Below are positions 57,163-64,000 of a DNA stretch of 64,000 nucleotides, piece by piece (the first letter of the stretch is position 1; the number at the start of each line of letters is the position of its first letter). The stretch is from positions 62,001 through 126,000 of the forward strand of contig DASZTW010000005.1 in NCBI GenBank assembly GCA_035547835.1, in the 5' to 3' direction. The position numbers and the translations under genes are program-made. The notes below the pieces were generated by a model. The model ran no database searches and was not told the DNA's origin. It saw nothing but the letters and a program-made list of their open reading frames with translations. The stretch comes from Acidimicrobiales bacterium (GTDB lineage Bacteria > Actinomycetota > Acidimicrobiia > Acidimicrobiales > Iamiaceae).

Positions 57163-57501
57163 ATGGCGAACGACCTCCCCACCTCCGACCTCCCACCGGG
57201 CACGGTCACCGGTGCCGGCTCGTACGCAGTGGGCAACAACGGCTCGTACTTCGCGGTCGGCCGGAAGTGCCGCCACCTCCGCGCCGACCTGGCCGGCGGC
57301 AGCGTCGACGACGACGGCTGCCTGGTGTGCCCGTGGCACCAGGCGAAGTACGACGTCGAGACCGGGCGGATGACCCGCGGCCCCCAAGGCGTGTTCGCCA
57401 AGATCCCGGGGCTCGGTGCCTCGGTCAAGGCGCTGACCCGTGTGGCGCCGCTCAAGCGCGGCACGGTCACGGTCGACGGGGACACCCTCCACGTGACCTG
57501 A
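57163..57501 (+). CDS. Small Rieske 2Fe-2S protein
   Basis: A 112-residue cytosolic Rieske ferredoxin. Cluster ligands are in GRKCRHLRADL (Cys, His) and CLVCPWHQAKYD (Cys, His), 17-18 residues apart, with the expected GxV spacing before the second pair. No membrane anchor or catalytic domain, so it is an electron carrier or subunit of an unseen oxygenase. ATG at 57163 has AAGGAG 6 bases upstream. No oxygenase or reductase gene is adjacent; it is divergent from a membrane protein and convergent with the HIT gene (6 bases between stops). Confidence 0.9.
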   Translation: MANDLPTSDLPPGTVTGAGSYAVGNNGSYFAVGRKCRHLRADLAGGSVDDDGCLVCPWHQAKYDVETGRMTRGPQGVFAKIPGLGASVKALTRVAPLKRGTVTVDGDTLHVT

Positions 57502-57507
57502 CTGCGA

Positions 57508-58029
57508 CTATGACGGCGGCCAGGTGTCGCGCAGCTTGCGCCAAGTGACGTCGAGGGGCTCGGGGAGCACCCGGGTCTCGGCGATCGTGGTCATGAAGTT
57601 GGTGTCGGCGTTCCACCGCGGCAGGCAGTGCACGTGCAGATGGTCGGGCACGCCGGCGCCGGCACCCGTGCCCAGGTTGATGCCCACGTTGACCCCGTCG
57701 GGCGAGTACGCAGCGCGGATCGCGACCACCGCATCGGTCACGCCCTGCCAGAGCTCGCGCTGCTCGTCGGGCGTGAGCTGGTCGAGGTCGGCGACCGCTC
57801 GTTGCGGCAGCACCATCAGGTGGCCCGAGCCGTAGGGGTACGCATTGAGGAGCGCGAAGCACTCGGACCCCCGCCACAAGATGAACGTCTCGTCGTCGGG
57901 GCGACCCGAGTCGAAGATCCGCTCGAACAAGCTGCGCCCCTCACCATCGGGGCGCAGGGACGAGTCGTCGACCGACACCTGGTTGATGTAGCTGGTGCGC
58001 CAGCCCGCCCAGAGCCGGTCGAGGCTCAC
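57508..58029 (-). CDS. HIT-domain protein (Rv2613c-like AP4A phosphorylase)
   Basis: Histidine-triad nucleotide-binding protein of 173 residues. The triad is DHLHVHCLPRW; NAYPYGSGHLMVLPQRAV and NVGINLGTGAGAGVPDH are the phosphate-site segments. The M. tuberculosis homologue at the same place (between thrS and pgsA) is a diadenosine tetraphosphate phosphorylase, so that activity is inferred. GTG at 58029 overlaps the thrS stop (GTGA), linking it to AP4A made by synthetases. In mycobacteria pgsA follows; here a Rieske, a membrane protein and an EF-G2-like gene lie between. Confidence 0.92.
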   Translation of the reverse strand: MSLDRLWAGWRTSYINQVSVDDSSLRPDGEGRSLFERIFDSGRPDDETFILWRGSECFALLNAYPYGSGHLMVLPQRAVADLDQLTPDEQRELWQGVTDAVVAIRAAYSPDGVNVGINLGTGAGAGVPDHLHVHCLPRWNADTNFMTTIAETRVLPEPLDVTWRKLRDTWPPS

Positions 58030-60098
58030 GGGGCGCCCTGCGCCGTTGACCGGGCGGGCGACTCCGACGAGGCGCTGGCGCCGGCAAGCGGGGCGACGCG
58101 GCGCTCGGCGACGTCGTCTGCGAGCTGGGCCACGAAGTCGTCGAACGGCACGTCCTGCACGACCTCGCCGCCGCGCGGGTTGACGCCGACCGTGCCGGCT
58201 TCCAGATCGCGCTCACCGACCACGAGCACGTACGGGATCTTCTCGAGCTTCGCCTTGCGGATCCGCCCGCCGAGCTTCTCCTCCGCCGGCACCCGGTCGG
58301 CACGGAACCCCTGCGCGCGAAGTCGCTGGACGAGGTCGTCGGCGTGCCCGTCGACGTCGTCGCGCACGGCGAGCACGCGGACCTGGACGGGCGCGAGCCA
58401 GGTGGGGAACGCCCCGGCGTAGTGCTCGAGCAACACGCCGAAGAACCGTTCGATCGAACCGAACAGCGCGCGATGGATCATCACGGGCTGGTGGCGCGCG
58501 TTGTCGGCACCGACGAACTCGAGGCCGAACCGATCGGGCAGGTTCCAGTCGCACTGGATGGTGGAGAGCTGCCAATCGCGGCCGATCGCGTCGCGGACCT
58601 TGACGTCGATCTTGGGCCCGTAGAAGGCGCCGCCACCTTCGTCGATGTCGTACGGGAGCCCCTCGGCTTCCAAGGCCTGGCGCAGCGCCTCGGTCGCATC
58701 GGCCCACACCTCGTCAGTGCCGACCGACTTGCCTTCGGGTCGCGTGGACAAGCTGGCTTCGAAGTCCTCGAACCCGAACGCGCGCAGCACGCTCAGCACG
58801 AAGCCGAGCAGGAACCGCACTTCGCCGACCACCTGGTCGGGCGTGCAGAAGATGTGGCTGTCGTCTTGCGTGAAGCCACGGATGCGCAACAGCCCGTGCA
58901 GTACGCCGCTGCGCTCGTAGCGGTACACCGTGCCGAGCTCGAACAGCCGCAACGGCAACTCCCGGTACGACCGCTGGCGGCTCCGGTACACGAGGATGTG
59001 CATCGGGCAGTTCATCGGCTTCAGGTAGTAATCCGATGCGTCGAGCTCCATCGGCGGGTAGATGTCGTCGGCGTAGTTCTCGAGGTGGCCGCTGATCTCG
59101 AACAGGTCCGATTTCGTGATGTGCGGCGTGTACACGAACTCGTAACCCCCGGTCGCGTGGCGCTCGCGGCTGTAGTCCTCCATCAGCTTTCGGACGATGG
59201 CGCCCTTCGGGTGCCAGACCGCGAGGCCGGGCCCGAGCTCCTCGGGGAACGACAGCAGATCGAGCTCGTTGCCGAGACGCCGATGGTCACGCTTTTCGGC
59301 CTCTTGGAGACGGTGCAGGTGGTCATCGAGCTCCTGGCGGGTGGCCCATGCCGTGCCGTAGATCCGCTGCAGCATCGGGTTGTGCTCGTCGCCGCGCCAG
59401 TACGCGCCAGCCACCCGCATCAGCTTGAAGTGGCCGAGGAACGCCTTCGTGTTCGGGACGTGCGGCCCGCGGCACAAGTCGATGAAGCCCGGGTATCCGT
59501 GGAAGGGCGGATCGGCCTTCGGCTTGGCCGGCGGGTTCTCGTACGTGCGCACGAGGCCGGACGCCGTGGCCGACATGGGGTCGTCGGCCTCGCCGTCGAT
59601 GATCTCGAGCTTGTAGCGGTGACCGGCGAACACCCCCCGCGCCTGGTCGGACGTGAGCTCGTCGCGGACGAACGGCTGCGCGTCGGCGATGATCTCGCGC
59701 ATGCGCGCCTCGATGCGCTCGAGGTCGGCCTCGAGGAACGTGGCGGGCCTGCCGTCGGGGCCCGGCGGCAGTTCGAAGTCGTAGTAGAAGCCGTCGGCGA
59801 CGGGCGGGCCGATCGCGAACGTGGCACCGGGAAAGAGGTCGAGCACCGCCTGGGCGAGCACGTGGGCGGTGGAGTGGCGGATCGTGTAGAGACCCCGCTC
59901 GGACGTCGTGGTGGTGATCGACACCTCGTCGCCGTCGGCCAGCTCCCAGGTGAGGTCGCGCTCGGTGCCGTTCACCTCGGCGATGACCGCTGCTTTCGCC
60001 AAGCCTCGACCGATCGACGCGGCCAGGTCGCCGGCGGTCGCGCCCTCCGGGAGCGTGCGCGCCGACCCGTCTGGCAACTTGATCGTGATCTCGGCCAT
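58026..60098 (-). CDS. thrS: Threonyl-tRNA synthetase
   Basis: Class II synthetase of 690 residues. TGS domain (ITIKLPDGSARTLPEGATAGDLA), editing domain (YTIRHSTAHVLAQAVLDLFPGA with HxxxH, and YDFEL), catalytic core with MNCPMHILVYRSRQRSYRELPLRL, ERSGVLHGLLRIRGFTQDDSHIFC (zinc Cys and His, abbreviated) and VMIHRALFGSIERF, then the anticodon domain. The editing-site Cys of HxxxH...C is seen in DLCRGPHVPNTK. ATG at 60098 with TAGGCT 6 bases upstream. A 30-residue tail follows the anticodon domain. Confidence 0.97.
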   Translation of the reverse strand: MAEITIKLPDGSARTLPEGATAGDLAASIGRGLAKAAVIAEVNGTERDLTWELADGDEVSITTTTSERGLYTIRHSTAHVLAQAVLDLFPGATFAIGPPVADGFYYDFELPPGPDGRPATFLEADLERIEARMREIIADAQPFVRDELTSDQARGVFAGHRYKLEIIDGEADDPMSATASGLVRTYENPPAKPKADPPFHGYPGFIDLCRGPHVPNTKAFLGHFKLMRVAGAYWRGDEHNPMLQRIYGTAWATRQELDDHLHRLQEAEKRDHRRLGNELDLLSFPEELGPGLAVWHPKGAIVRKLMEDYSRERHATGGYEFVYTPHITKSDLFEISGHLENYADDIYPPMELDASDYYLKPMNCPMHILVYRSRQRSYRELPLRLFELGTVYRYERSGVLHGLLRIRGFTQDDSHIFCTPDQVVGEVRFLLGFVLSVLRAFGFEDFEASLSTRPEGKSVGTDEVWADATEALRQALEAEGLPYDIDEGGGAFYGPKIDVKVRDAIGRDWQLSTIQCDWNLPDRFGLEFVGADNARHQPVMIHRALFGSIERFFGVLLEHYAGAFPTWLAPVQVRVLAVRDDVDGHADDLVQRLRAQGFRADRVPAEEKLGGRIRKAKLEKIPYVLVVGERDLEAGTVGVNPRGGEVVQDVPFDDFVAQLADDVAERRVAPLAGASASSESPARSTAQGAP

Positions 60099-60104
60099 CG
60101 CCGG

Positions 60105-60110
60105 AGCCTA
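60105..60110 (-). promoter_or_regulatory. -10 hexamer TAGGCT, leaderless start of thrS
   Basis: TAGGCT ends 6 bases before the thrS ATG (60098). No T-box or other leader is possible if this is the start. Confidence 0.5.
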
Positions 60111-60161
60111 CCGACGCGGGTCGCCACGCCCGGAACGACTTCGCCCCGCCCTCGGGCGGGG

Positions 60162-61205
60162 TCAGGCCGGAGGGGCGAACTCGCGGGGACGCAGCACGTC
60201 GGCGGACGAGCGGCCCGCGGCGCCGACCGTGGCGTCGACCACATCGGTCCGCCCCGCAGCCACGAGATCGAGGTCGTGGTCGTGCCGTTCTGCACTGTTC
60301 GCGACCGCCCCCACGGGCACCGGCTCCGCCCCCGACAGCCGTCCGCCGGCGGTGGCCGGGGCCAGGTCGGGCTCGGTCGAGGGATCGCAGTCGCCCGCAC
60401 CCGCCGAGGCCGCGGCCCGGGCCGGGTCTCCCTCGGGCAACGGTTCGGGCAACGGCTCAGGCTCGATCCCATCGGGCATGGCGGTCGACGTGGGCGCCGG
60501 CGAGATCGCCGAGGTGGCCACCACGGCGGGCTGCGCGGCGCGTGGCTTCGAGGCGTACTCGTCGACGTACTCCTGGCCGGAGAGCTCGCGGACCTCGAAC
60601 ATGACCTCGTCGATGAGCTGGCGCAGCAGCAACCGGTCGTGCTCCACGCCGACGTACTTGTCGACGGTGATGGGCCGACCGATGCGCACCGTCACCGAGC
60701 GCCGCAGCTTCGGGAACTTGGCGTCGGCCGGCATGACGTCGAGGGTGCCGACGAGGCCGACGGGGATCAGCGGCGCGCCCGTCCGCAACGCCAACCTGGC
60801 CGGACCGGTGTGGCCGCGGTGGAGCCGACCGTCGCGGCTGCGCGTCCCTTCGGGGTAGATGCCGAAGAACTCCCCCCGTTCGAGCACACCGGCGGCGGCG
60901 TCGAGGGCCGCGTCGGCCGCACTGCCACCGGACCGGTCGATCGGGATCATGCCGAGCGCGGGGAACAGGTGCCTGGTCTTCCAGTCGTCCATGTACTCGG
61001 CCTTGCCGACGTACGTGATGCGCCGAGGGAGCACGGCCGGCAAGAAGAACGAGTCGAGCACCGACACGTGGTTGGGGCAAAAGATCGCAGGGCCGGTGGC
61101 GGGCACGTTGTCGAGCCCCTCGACGGTGAGCCGCCAGGCGCGGTTGAAGACCGGCACGATGACGCGCCGGGCGACGGGATACAAGCGTCCGACCTCAGCG
61201 GCCAC
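60162..61205 (-). CDS. plsC: 1-acyl-sn-glycerol-3-phosphate acyltransferase-like (PlsC) protein
   Basis: 347 residues. The acyltransferase domain is in the first 210: FCPNHVSVLDSFFLP (HxxxxD motif), GKAEYMDDWKT, FFGIYPEGTRSRDGRLHRGHTG (motif III) and PVGLVGTLDVMP. The last 130 residues are disordered, Pro/Glu/Ala-rich (EPEPLPEPLPEGDPARA) and have no match. Converts lysophosphatidate to phosphatidate or a related lipid. GTG at 61205 has GAGGAG 4 bases upstream. Lies upstream of thrS by 63 bases. Confidence 0.9.
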   Translation of the reverse strand: MAAEVGRLYPVARRVIVPVFNRAWRLTVEGLDNVPATGPAIFCPNHVSVLDSFFLPAVLPRRITYVGKAEYMDDWKTRHLFPALGMIPIDRSGGSAADAALDAAAGVLERGEFFGIYPEGTRSRDGRLHRGHTGPARLALRTGAPLIPVGLVGTLDVMPADAKFPKLRRSVTVRIGRPITVDKYVGVEHDRLLLRQLIDEVMFEVRELSGQEYVDEYASKPRAAQPAVVATSAISPAPTSTAMPDGIEPEPLPEPLPEGDPARAAASAGAGDCDPSTEPDLAPATAGGRLSGAEPVPVGAVANSAERHDHDLDLVAAGRTDVVDATVGAAGRSSADVLRPREFAPPA

Positions 61206-61310
61206 GGATCTCCTCGCGACGTGTCCGTTTCCCGCATCATGCCCGACGCAGACCCCCGGCGCAGGACACCCGTCCCGAACCGGGCTGCCTCGGCGTGTCA
61301 GCCGGCGAGG

Positions 61311-62471
61311 TCAGTCGGCGAGCAGGACGCCGAGGAGCGCGGCGGCCTCGCTCACTCCCTCACCGCGGGCGGCCGCGGCGTCGATCCCGGCGACGGCGCC
61401 CGGGGTGTCGAGGTCGTCGTCGAGCGCGGCACGGACCTCGCCCAGCGCCCCGGACCCGGACCCGGCGGCCTGCCACCGTTCGAGGCGTGCGGCGGCGTCA
61501 GGCATCAACTGCTCGTCCCACTCCCACTCGTGGCGGTAGTGGTGCACCAGCACGGCCAAGCGGATCGCCCGGGTGTCCCACAGTTTGCGCAAGTCGCTGA
61601 CGAACACGAGGTTGCCGAGCGACTTCGACATCTTCTCGCCGTTCATCCGGACCATGGCCTGGTGCATCCAGTGCCGCACGAACGGCTGGCCGGTGGCGGC
61701 CTCGGACTGGGCCGCCTCGCACTCGTGGTGCGGGAAGATGAGGTCGGCGCCGCCGCCGTGCAAGTCGATGGTGGCGTCGAGCTCGCGCATGGCGAGCGCC
61801 GAGCACTCGATGTGCCAGCCGGGCCGGCCGGGCCCCCACAACGAGTCCCACGACGGCTCGCCTTCGGCAGATGGCTGCCACAGCACGAAGTCGAGCGGGT
61901 CGTCCTTGTTGGGGTCGTCGGGGTTGCCGCCGTGCTGCGCGGCGAGGCGCAACATGGTGTCGCGGTCGTAATGGCTCACTTGCCCGAACCGCTCGAACGA
62001 GCTCACGTCGAAGTACACGGCCCCGTTGCGCTCGTACGCGTGGCCCTGGTCGATCACCATGCCGATGAACCCGCGGATGTCGGCGATGGCGGACGTGGCA
62101 CGCGGCTCGCTCCACGCCGGCAACATGCCGAGCGCGTCCATGTCGTCGTCGAACCGGGCGGTCTCGGCGGCTGCGAGGTCGAGGTAGTGGACCCCGAGCT
62201 CCCGGGCCTTGCGGAGGATGTCGTCGTCGACGTCGGTCACATTGCGCACGCACCGCGTCTCGTGGCCGCGGTCTCGCAGGCGTCGCTGCAACACGTCGTA
62301 CGTGAGGTAGACGGCGGCGTGCCCGAGGTGCGTCGCGTCGTACGGCGTGATCCCGCACGTGTACATGGTGACGATCGGCCCCGGTTCGAACGGGACCACC
62401 CCGGCGCGAGCCGTGTCATACAACCGCATCGGCGGCTGGTCGGGGCGCGTGGACTCGTCGGCCGCGGCCAC
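61311..62471 (-). CDS. mshC: L-cysteine:1D-myo-inosityl 2-amino-2-deoxy-alpha-D-glucopyranoside ligase
   Basis: Mycothiol synthesis ligase derived from cysteinyl-tRNA synthetase. MYTCGITPYDATHLGHAAVYLTYDV (abbreviated), SHYDRDTMLRLAAQHGG, GPGRPGWHIECSA, LIFPHHECEAAQ, KMSKSLGNLVFVS and DDLDTP match MshC and not CysS, which reads MYVCGPTVY and is longer. 386 residues; mycobacterial MshC is about 412, the difference being at the N-terminus. GTG at 62471 follows the npdG stop by 5 bases with GGAG 8 bases upstream. Its presence implies mycothiol as the low-molecular-weight thiol. Confidence 0.94.
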   Translation of the reverse strand: MAAADESTRPDQPPMRLYDTARAGVVPFEPGPIVTMYTCGITPYDATHLGHAAVYLTYDVLQRRLRDRGHETRCVRNVTDVDDDILRKARELGVHYLDLAAAETARFDDDMDALGMLPAWSEPRATSAIADIRGFIGMVIDQGHAYERNGAVYFDVSSFERFGQVSHYDRDTMLRLAAQHGGNPDDPNKDDPLDFVLWQPSAEGEPSWDSLWGPGRPGWHIECSALAMRELDATIDLHGGGADLIFPHHECEAAQSEAATGQPFVRHWMHQAMVRMNGEKMSKSLGNLVFVSDLRKLWDTRAIRLAVLVHHYRHEWEWDEQLMPDAAARLERWQAAGSGSGALGEVRAALDDDLDTPGAVAGIDAAAARGEGVSEAAALLGVLLAD

Positions 62472-62476
62472 GGGTG

Positions 62477-63133
62477 CTACTCCGGCAGCCCGGTGAGGCG
62501 GATCGACAGCCGGGTCTTGTACCGGACGTTCATGCCGACCAGCACCGCGGTGAGCGCTTCGATGGCCCCCGCGGAGCTGAGGCGACCTGCGTCGACGGCT
62601 CGCATTCCGGGGATCTCGTCGACCAGGCCCGACGTGACCTTGCGGGCTTCGGGATCGTCGCCGCAGACCATGACGTCGCACTCGACCGGGTGGTCGATGG
62701 CGCCCAGCTCGGCGGCTGGCACGTTCTGCCACGCGGCAGCCACCCTCGAGCGCGGGATCGCCGCCTGGATCTCGGCCGCCACCGAACCACGAGCCGGCAC
62801 GATCGGCTGAAACGACTTGCCGATCTTGGTGAGCGCGTTGGCCATGGAGATCACGACTTTGCCGTCGAGCTCGTCGGCGAGGTCCATCACCGTCGGCGGC
62901 GCGCCCTCCCACGGTGTGGCGACGACCACGACCTCTGCGGCGGCGGCCGCCTTGTTGTCGCCCGCTTCGATGTCGAGCTCGTGACCGGGCCAGGCATCGA
63001 GGATCTCGTTGCGTGCCTGTTCGGCCCGCTCGACGGCCCGGGAGCCGAGCACCACCGTGTGGCCGAGCGACGCCAGCCGGGCCGCGAGACCACTTCCCTG
63101 GGGCCCGGTGGCCCCCAGCACTCCGATACGCAT
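62477..63133 (-). CDS. npdG: NADPH-dependent F420 reductase
   Basis: Moves hydride between NADP(H) and coenzyme F420. 218 residues with the Rossmann loop RIGVLGATGPQGSGLAARL and NADP-type GSRAVERAEQAR, then VVVATPWEGA, KVVISMANAL and VAAAWQNVPAAEL, DVMVCGDDPEAR and RLSSAGAIEALTAVLVGMNVRYKT, all typical of NpdG/FNO. ATG at 63133 has TAGGGT 7 bases upstream, and that TAG is the stop codon of the CNNM gene. Followed by mshC within 5 bases. F420 synthesis genes are not in view. Confidence 0.94.
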   Translation of the reverse strand: MRIGVLGATGPQGSGLAARLASLGHTVVLGSRAVERAEQARNEILDAWPGHELDIEAGDNKAAAAAEVVVVATPWEGAPPTVMDLADELDGKVVISMANALTKIGKSFQPIVPARGSVAAEIQAAIPRSRVAAAWQNVPAAELGAIDHPVECDVMVCGDDPEARKVTSGLVDEIPGMRAVDAGRLSSAGAIEALTAVLVGMNVRYKTRLSIRLTGLPE

Positions 63134-63140
63134 GGGCGAC

Positions 63141-63146
63141 ACCCTA
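63141..63146 (-). promoter_or_regulatory. -10 hexamer TAGGGT of npdG, formed by the upstream stop codon
   Basis: TAGGGT ends 7 bases before the npdG ATG; its TAG is the stop of the CNNM/CorC gene. Confidence 0.5.
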
Positions 63147-64000
63147 CCGGCGCGCTTCGCGGCCTCCCTCCCCCGACGGACGTGGCCGCTCGAGGTCCGA
63201 TTCGTCGAGGATGTCGCCGACGAGCTGCTCGAGCAGATCCTCGAGGGTGACCAGGCCGACGGGGTCCGGCCCCTCGCGGACGACCGCGATGTGGATGCGT
63301 GCCCGTTGCATGGCCAACAAGGTCTGGTCGAGGGTCCAGTCCGGCCGGGCGATGAGCATCCGCCGCAGCCGCCCGAGTGGCAGTGGGCGCTCGCGAGCGG
63401 TGACCGGCAACGCCAGGAGGTCCTTGGCGTGCAAGAACCCGAGCACGCGCCGACCGTCGGTGGCCACGACCGGGACTCGGCTGTGGCCACTGGCCACGAA
63501 CACCCCTTCGAGGCCGGCCACGGTGGTCTCGCGGCCGACGGTGGTCACCTGCGCCCAGGGCACCATCACTTCGGAGATCGGCGCTTCGCCGAAGCCGAGG
63601 ACGCCGGCGAGCAGGTCGTGCTCGAACTCGGGGATCAGGCCTTCGTCGGCCGACGACTCGAGCAGCAGCGCGATCTCATCGGCCGAGTGGACCGTGTGGA
63701 GCTCGTCGCGGGGCTGGACCCCGAGCAGACGGGTGACGCCGTTGGCGGCCCAGTTCAGCGCCCGGATCACCGGACCGAACACGAAGACGTACACCCGGTC
63801 GGGAATCGCCAGCCACAACAACGCCCGTTCGGGAGCGGCGATGGCGATGTTCTTCGGGACCATCTCCCCGATCACCATGTGAAGGAAGGAGACGATGACC
63901 AGGGCCAGGATGAAACCGAGGGTGTGGACCAGCCGGTCCGGCAGGCCGTTGCCGACGCCGAGCAGCGACTCGAGCCAAGCCGACACCATCGGCTCGGTCA
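63144..64000 (-). CDS. CNNM/CorC-family membrane protein (5' end outside window)
   Basis: The visible 285 residues hold the end of the DUF21/CNNM membrane domain (TLGFILALVIVSFLHMVIGEMVPKNIAI, abbreviated; VYVFVFGPVIRALNWAANG), the acidic linker SADEIALLLESSADEGLI and two CBS domains (PISEVMVPWAQVTTV...VLGFLHAKDLL; and ...VGLVTLEDLLEQLVGDILDE). The transporter-associated C-terminal domain is missing; the protein ends ERPRPSGEGGREARR just after the CBS pair. The frame is open to the window edge with no start of its own. Magnesium or cobalt transport or sensing is the family role. ATG at 63989 is internal. Confidence 0.9.
   Translation of the reverse strand, partial: TEPMVSAWLESLLGVGNGLPDRLVHTLGFILALVIVSFLHMVIGEMVPKNIAIAAPERALLWLAIPDRVYVFVFGPVIRALNWAANGVTRLLGVQPRDELHTVHSADEIALLLESSADEGLIPEFEHDLLAGVLGFGEAPISEVMVPWAQVTTVGRETTVAGLEGVFVASGHSRVPVVATDGRRVLGFLHAKDLLALPVTARERPLPLGRLRRMLIARPDWTLDQTLLAMQRARIHIAVVREGPDPVGLVTLEDLLEQLVGDILDESDLERPRPSGEGGREARR

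Noticed and set aside
61311-62471. Cysteinyl-tRNA synthetase
   Set aside because: CGITPYDATHLGHA, GPGRPGWHIECSA and DDLDTP, together with the short length, match MshC, not CysS.
58344-62810. 1488-codon plus-strand open frame antisense to thrS, plsC and mshC
   Set aside because: Same codon-bias artefact; it spans three well-supported genes and shows no domain.

Overview
The window is GC-rich (roughly 70%) bacterial chromosome from an actinobacterium. The case rests on genes for mycothiol (mshC), coenzyme F420 (npdG) and phosphatidylinositol mannosides (pgsA, an acyltransferase, pimA). The order of the minus-strand housekeeping genes also follows the Mycobacterium tuberculosis block from thrS (Rv2614c) down to nusB (Rv2533c). 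The divergent protein sequences and the many small insertions suggest a deep non-mycobacterial lineage, perhaps Acidimicrobiia. That placement is inference. No phage, insertion sequence, CRISPR array, rRNA or tRNA gene was seen.

Reading the minus strand from the right edge: a CNNM/CorC membrane protein (cut by the edge), npdG, mshC, plsC, thrS and a HIT-domain gene; then the PIM genes pgsA, acyltransferase and pimA; lemA-htpX; pdxS-pdxT-yebC-peroxiredoxin-ruvC-ruvA-ruvB; an acyltransferase-3 gene; secD-secF-apt; rel; hisS-aspS; rarA-DUF948-small membrane gene-alaS-ruvX-mltG-aroE; a prepilin peptidase; aroC-aroK-aroB-aroQ-pepP-efp; nusB; and the pyrimidine operon pyrR-pyrB-pyrC-carA-carB-pyrD, whose last gene runs off the left edge. 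Most genes inside these operons share stop/start bases, which points to translational coupling.

Plus-strand genes are islands in this block: a zinc metallopeptidase (8555-9478); a five-gene MauE/MauD/MauA-like/CcdA-like redox cluster (10355-14378) that splits the usual efp-nusB pair; Dabb and SDR genes; a CapA-like protein; a TetR regulator; a DUF559-type nuclease gene flanked by palindromic repeats (37683-39006); an EF-G2-like GTPase; and a Rieske protein.

Three non-coding signals stand out. The pyrR leader holds a hairpin with the CNGNGA hexaloop typical of PyrR-binding RNA, then a terminator-like palindrome inside the first codons of pyrR. A 47-bp palindromic element occurs six times, five of them around the DUF559 gene in inverted orientation on its two sides. 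A 54-bp nested inverted repeat occurs twice, each time at the 3' end of a plus-strand gene facing a minus-strand gene, with the upstream stop codon inside it. In addition, at least fourteen transcription units start 6-8 bases after a TANNNT hexamer, the signature of leaderless mRNAs, and this fixes several start codons.
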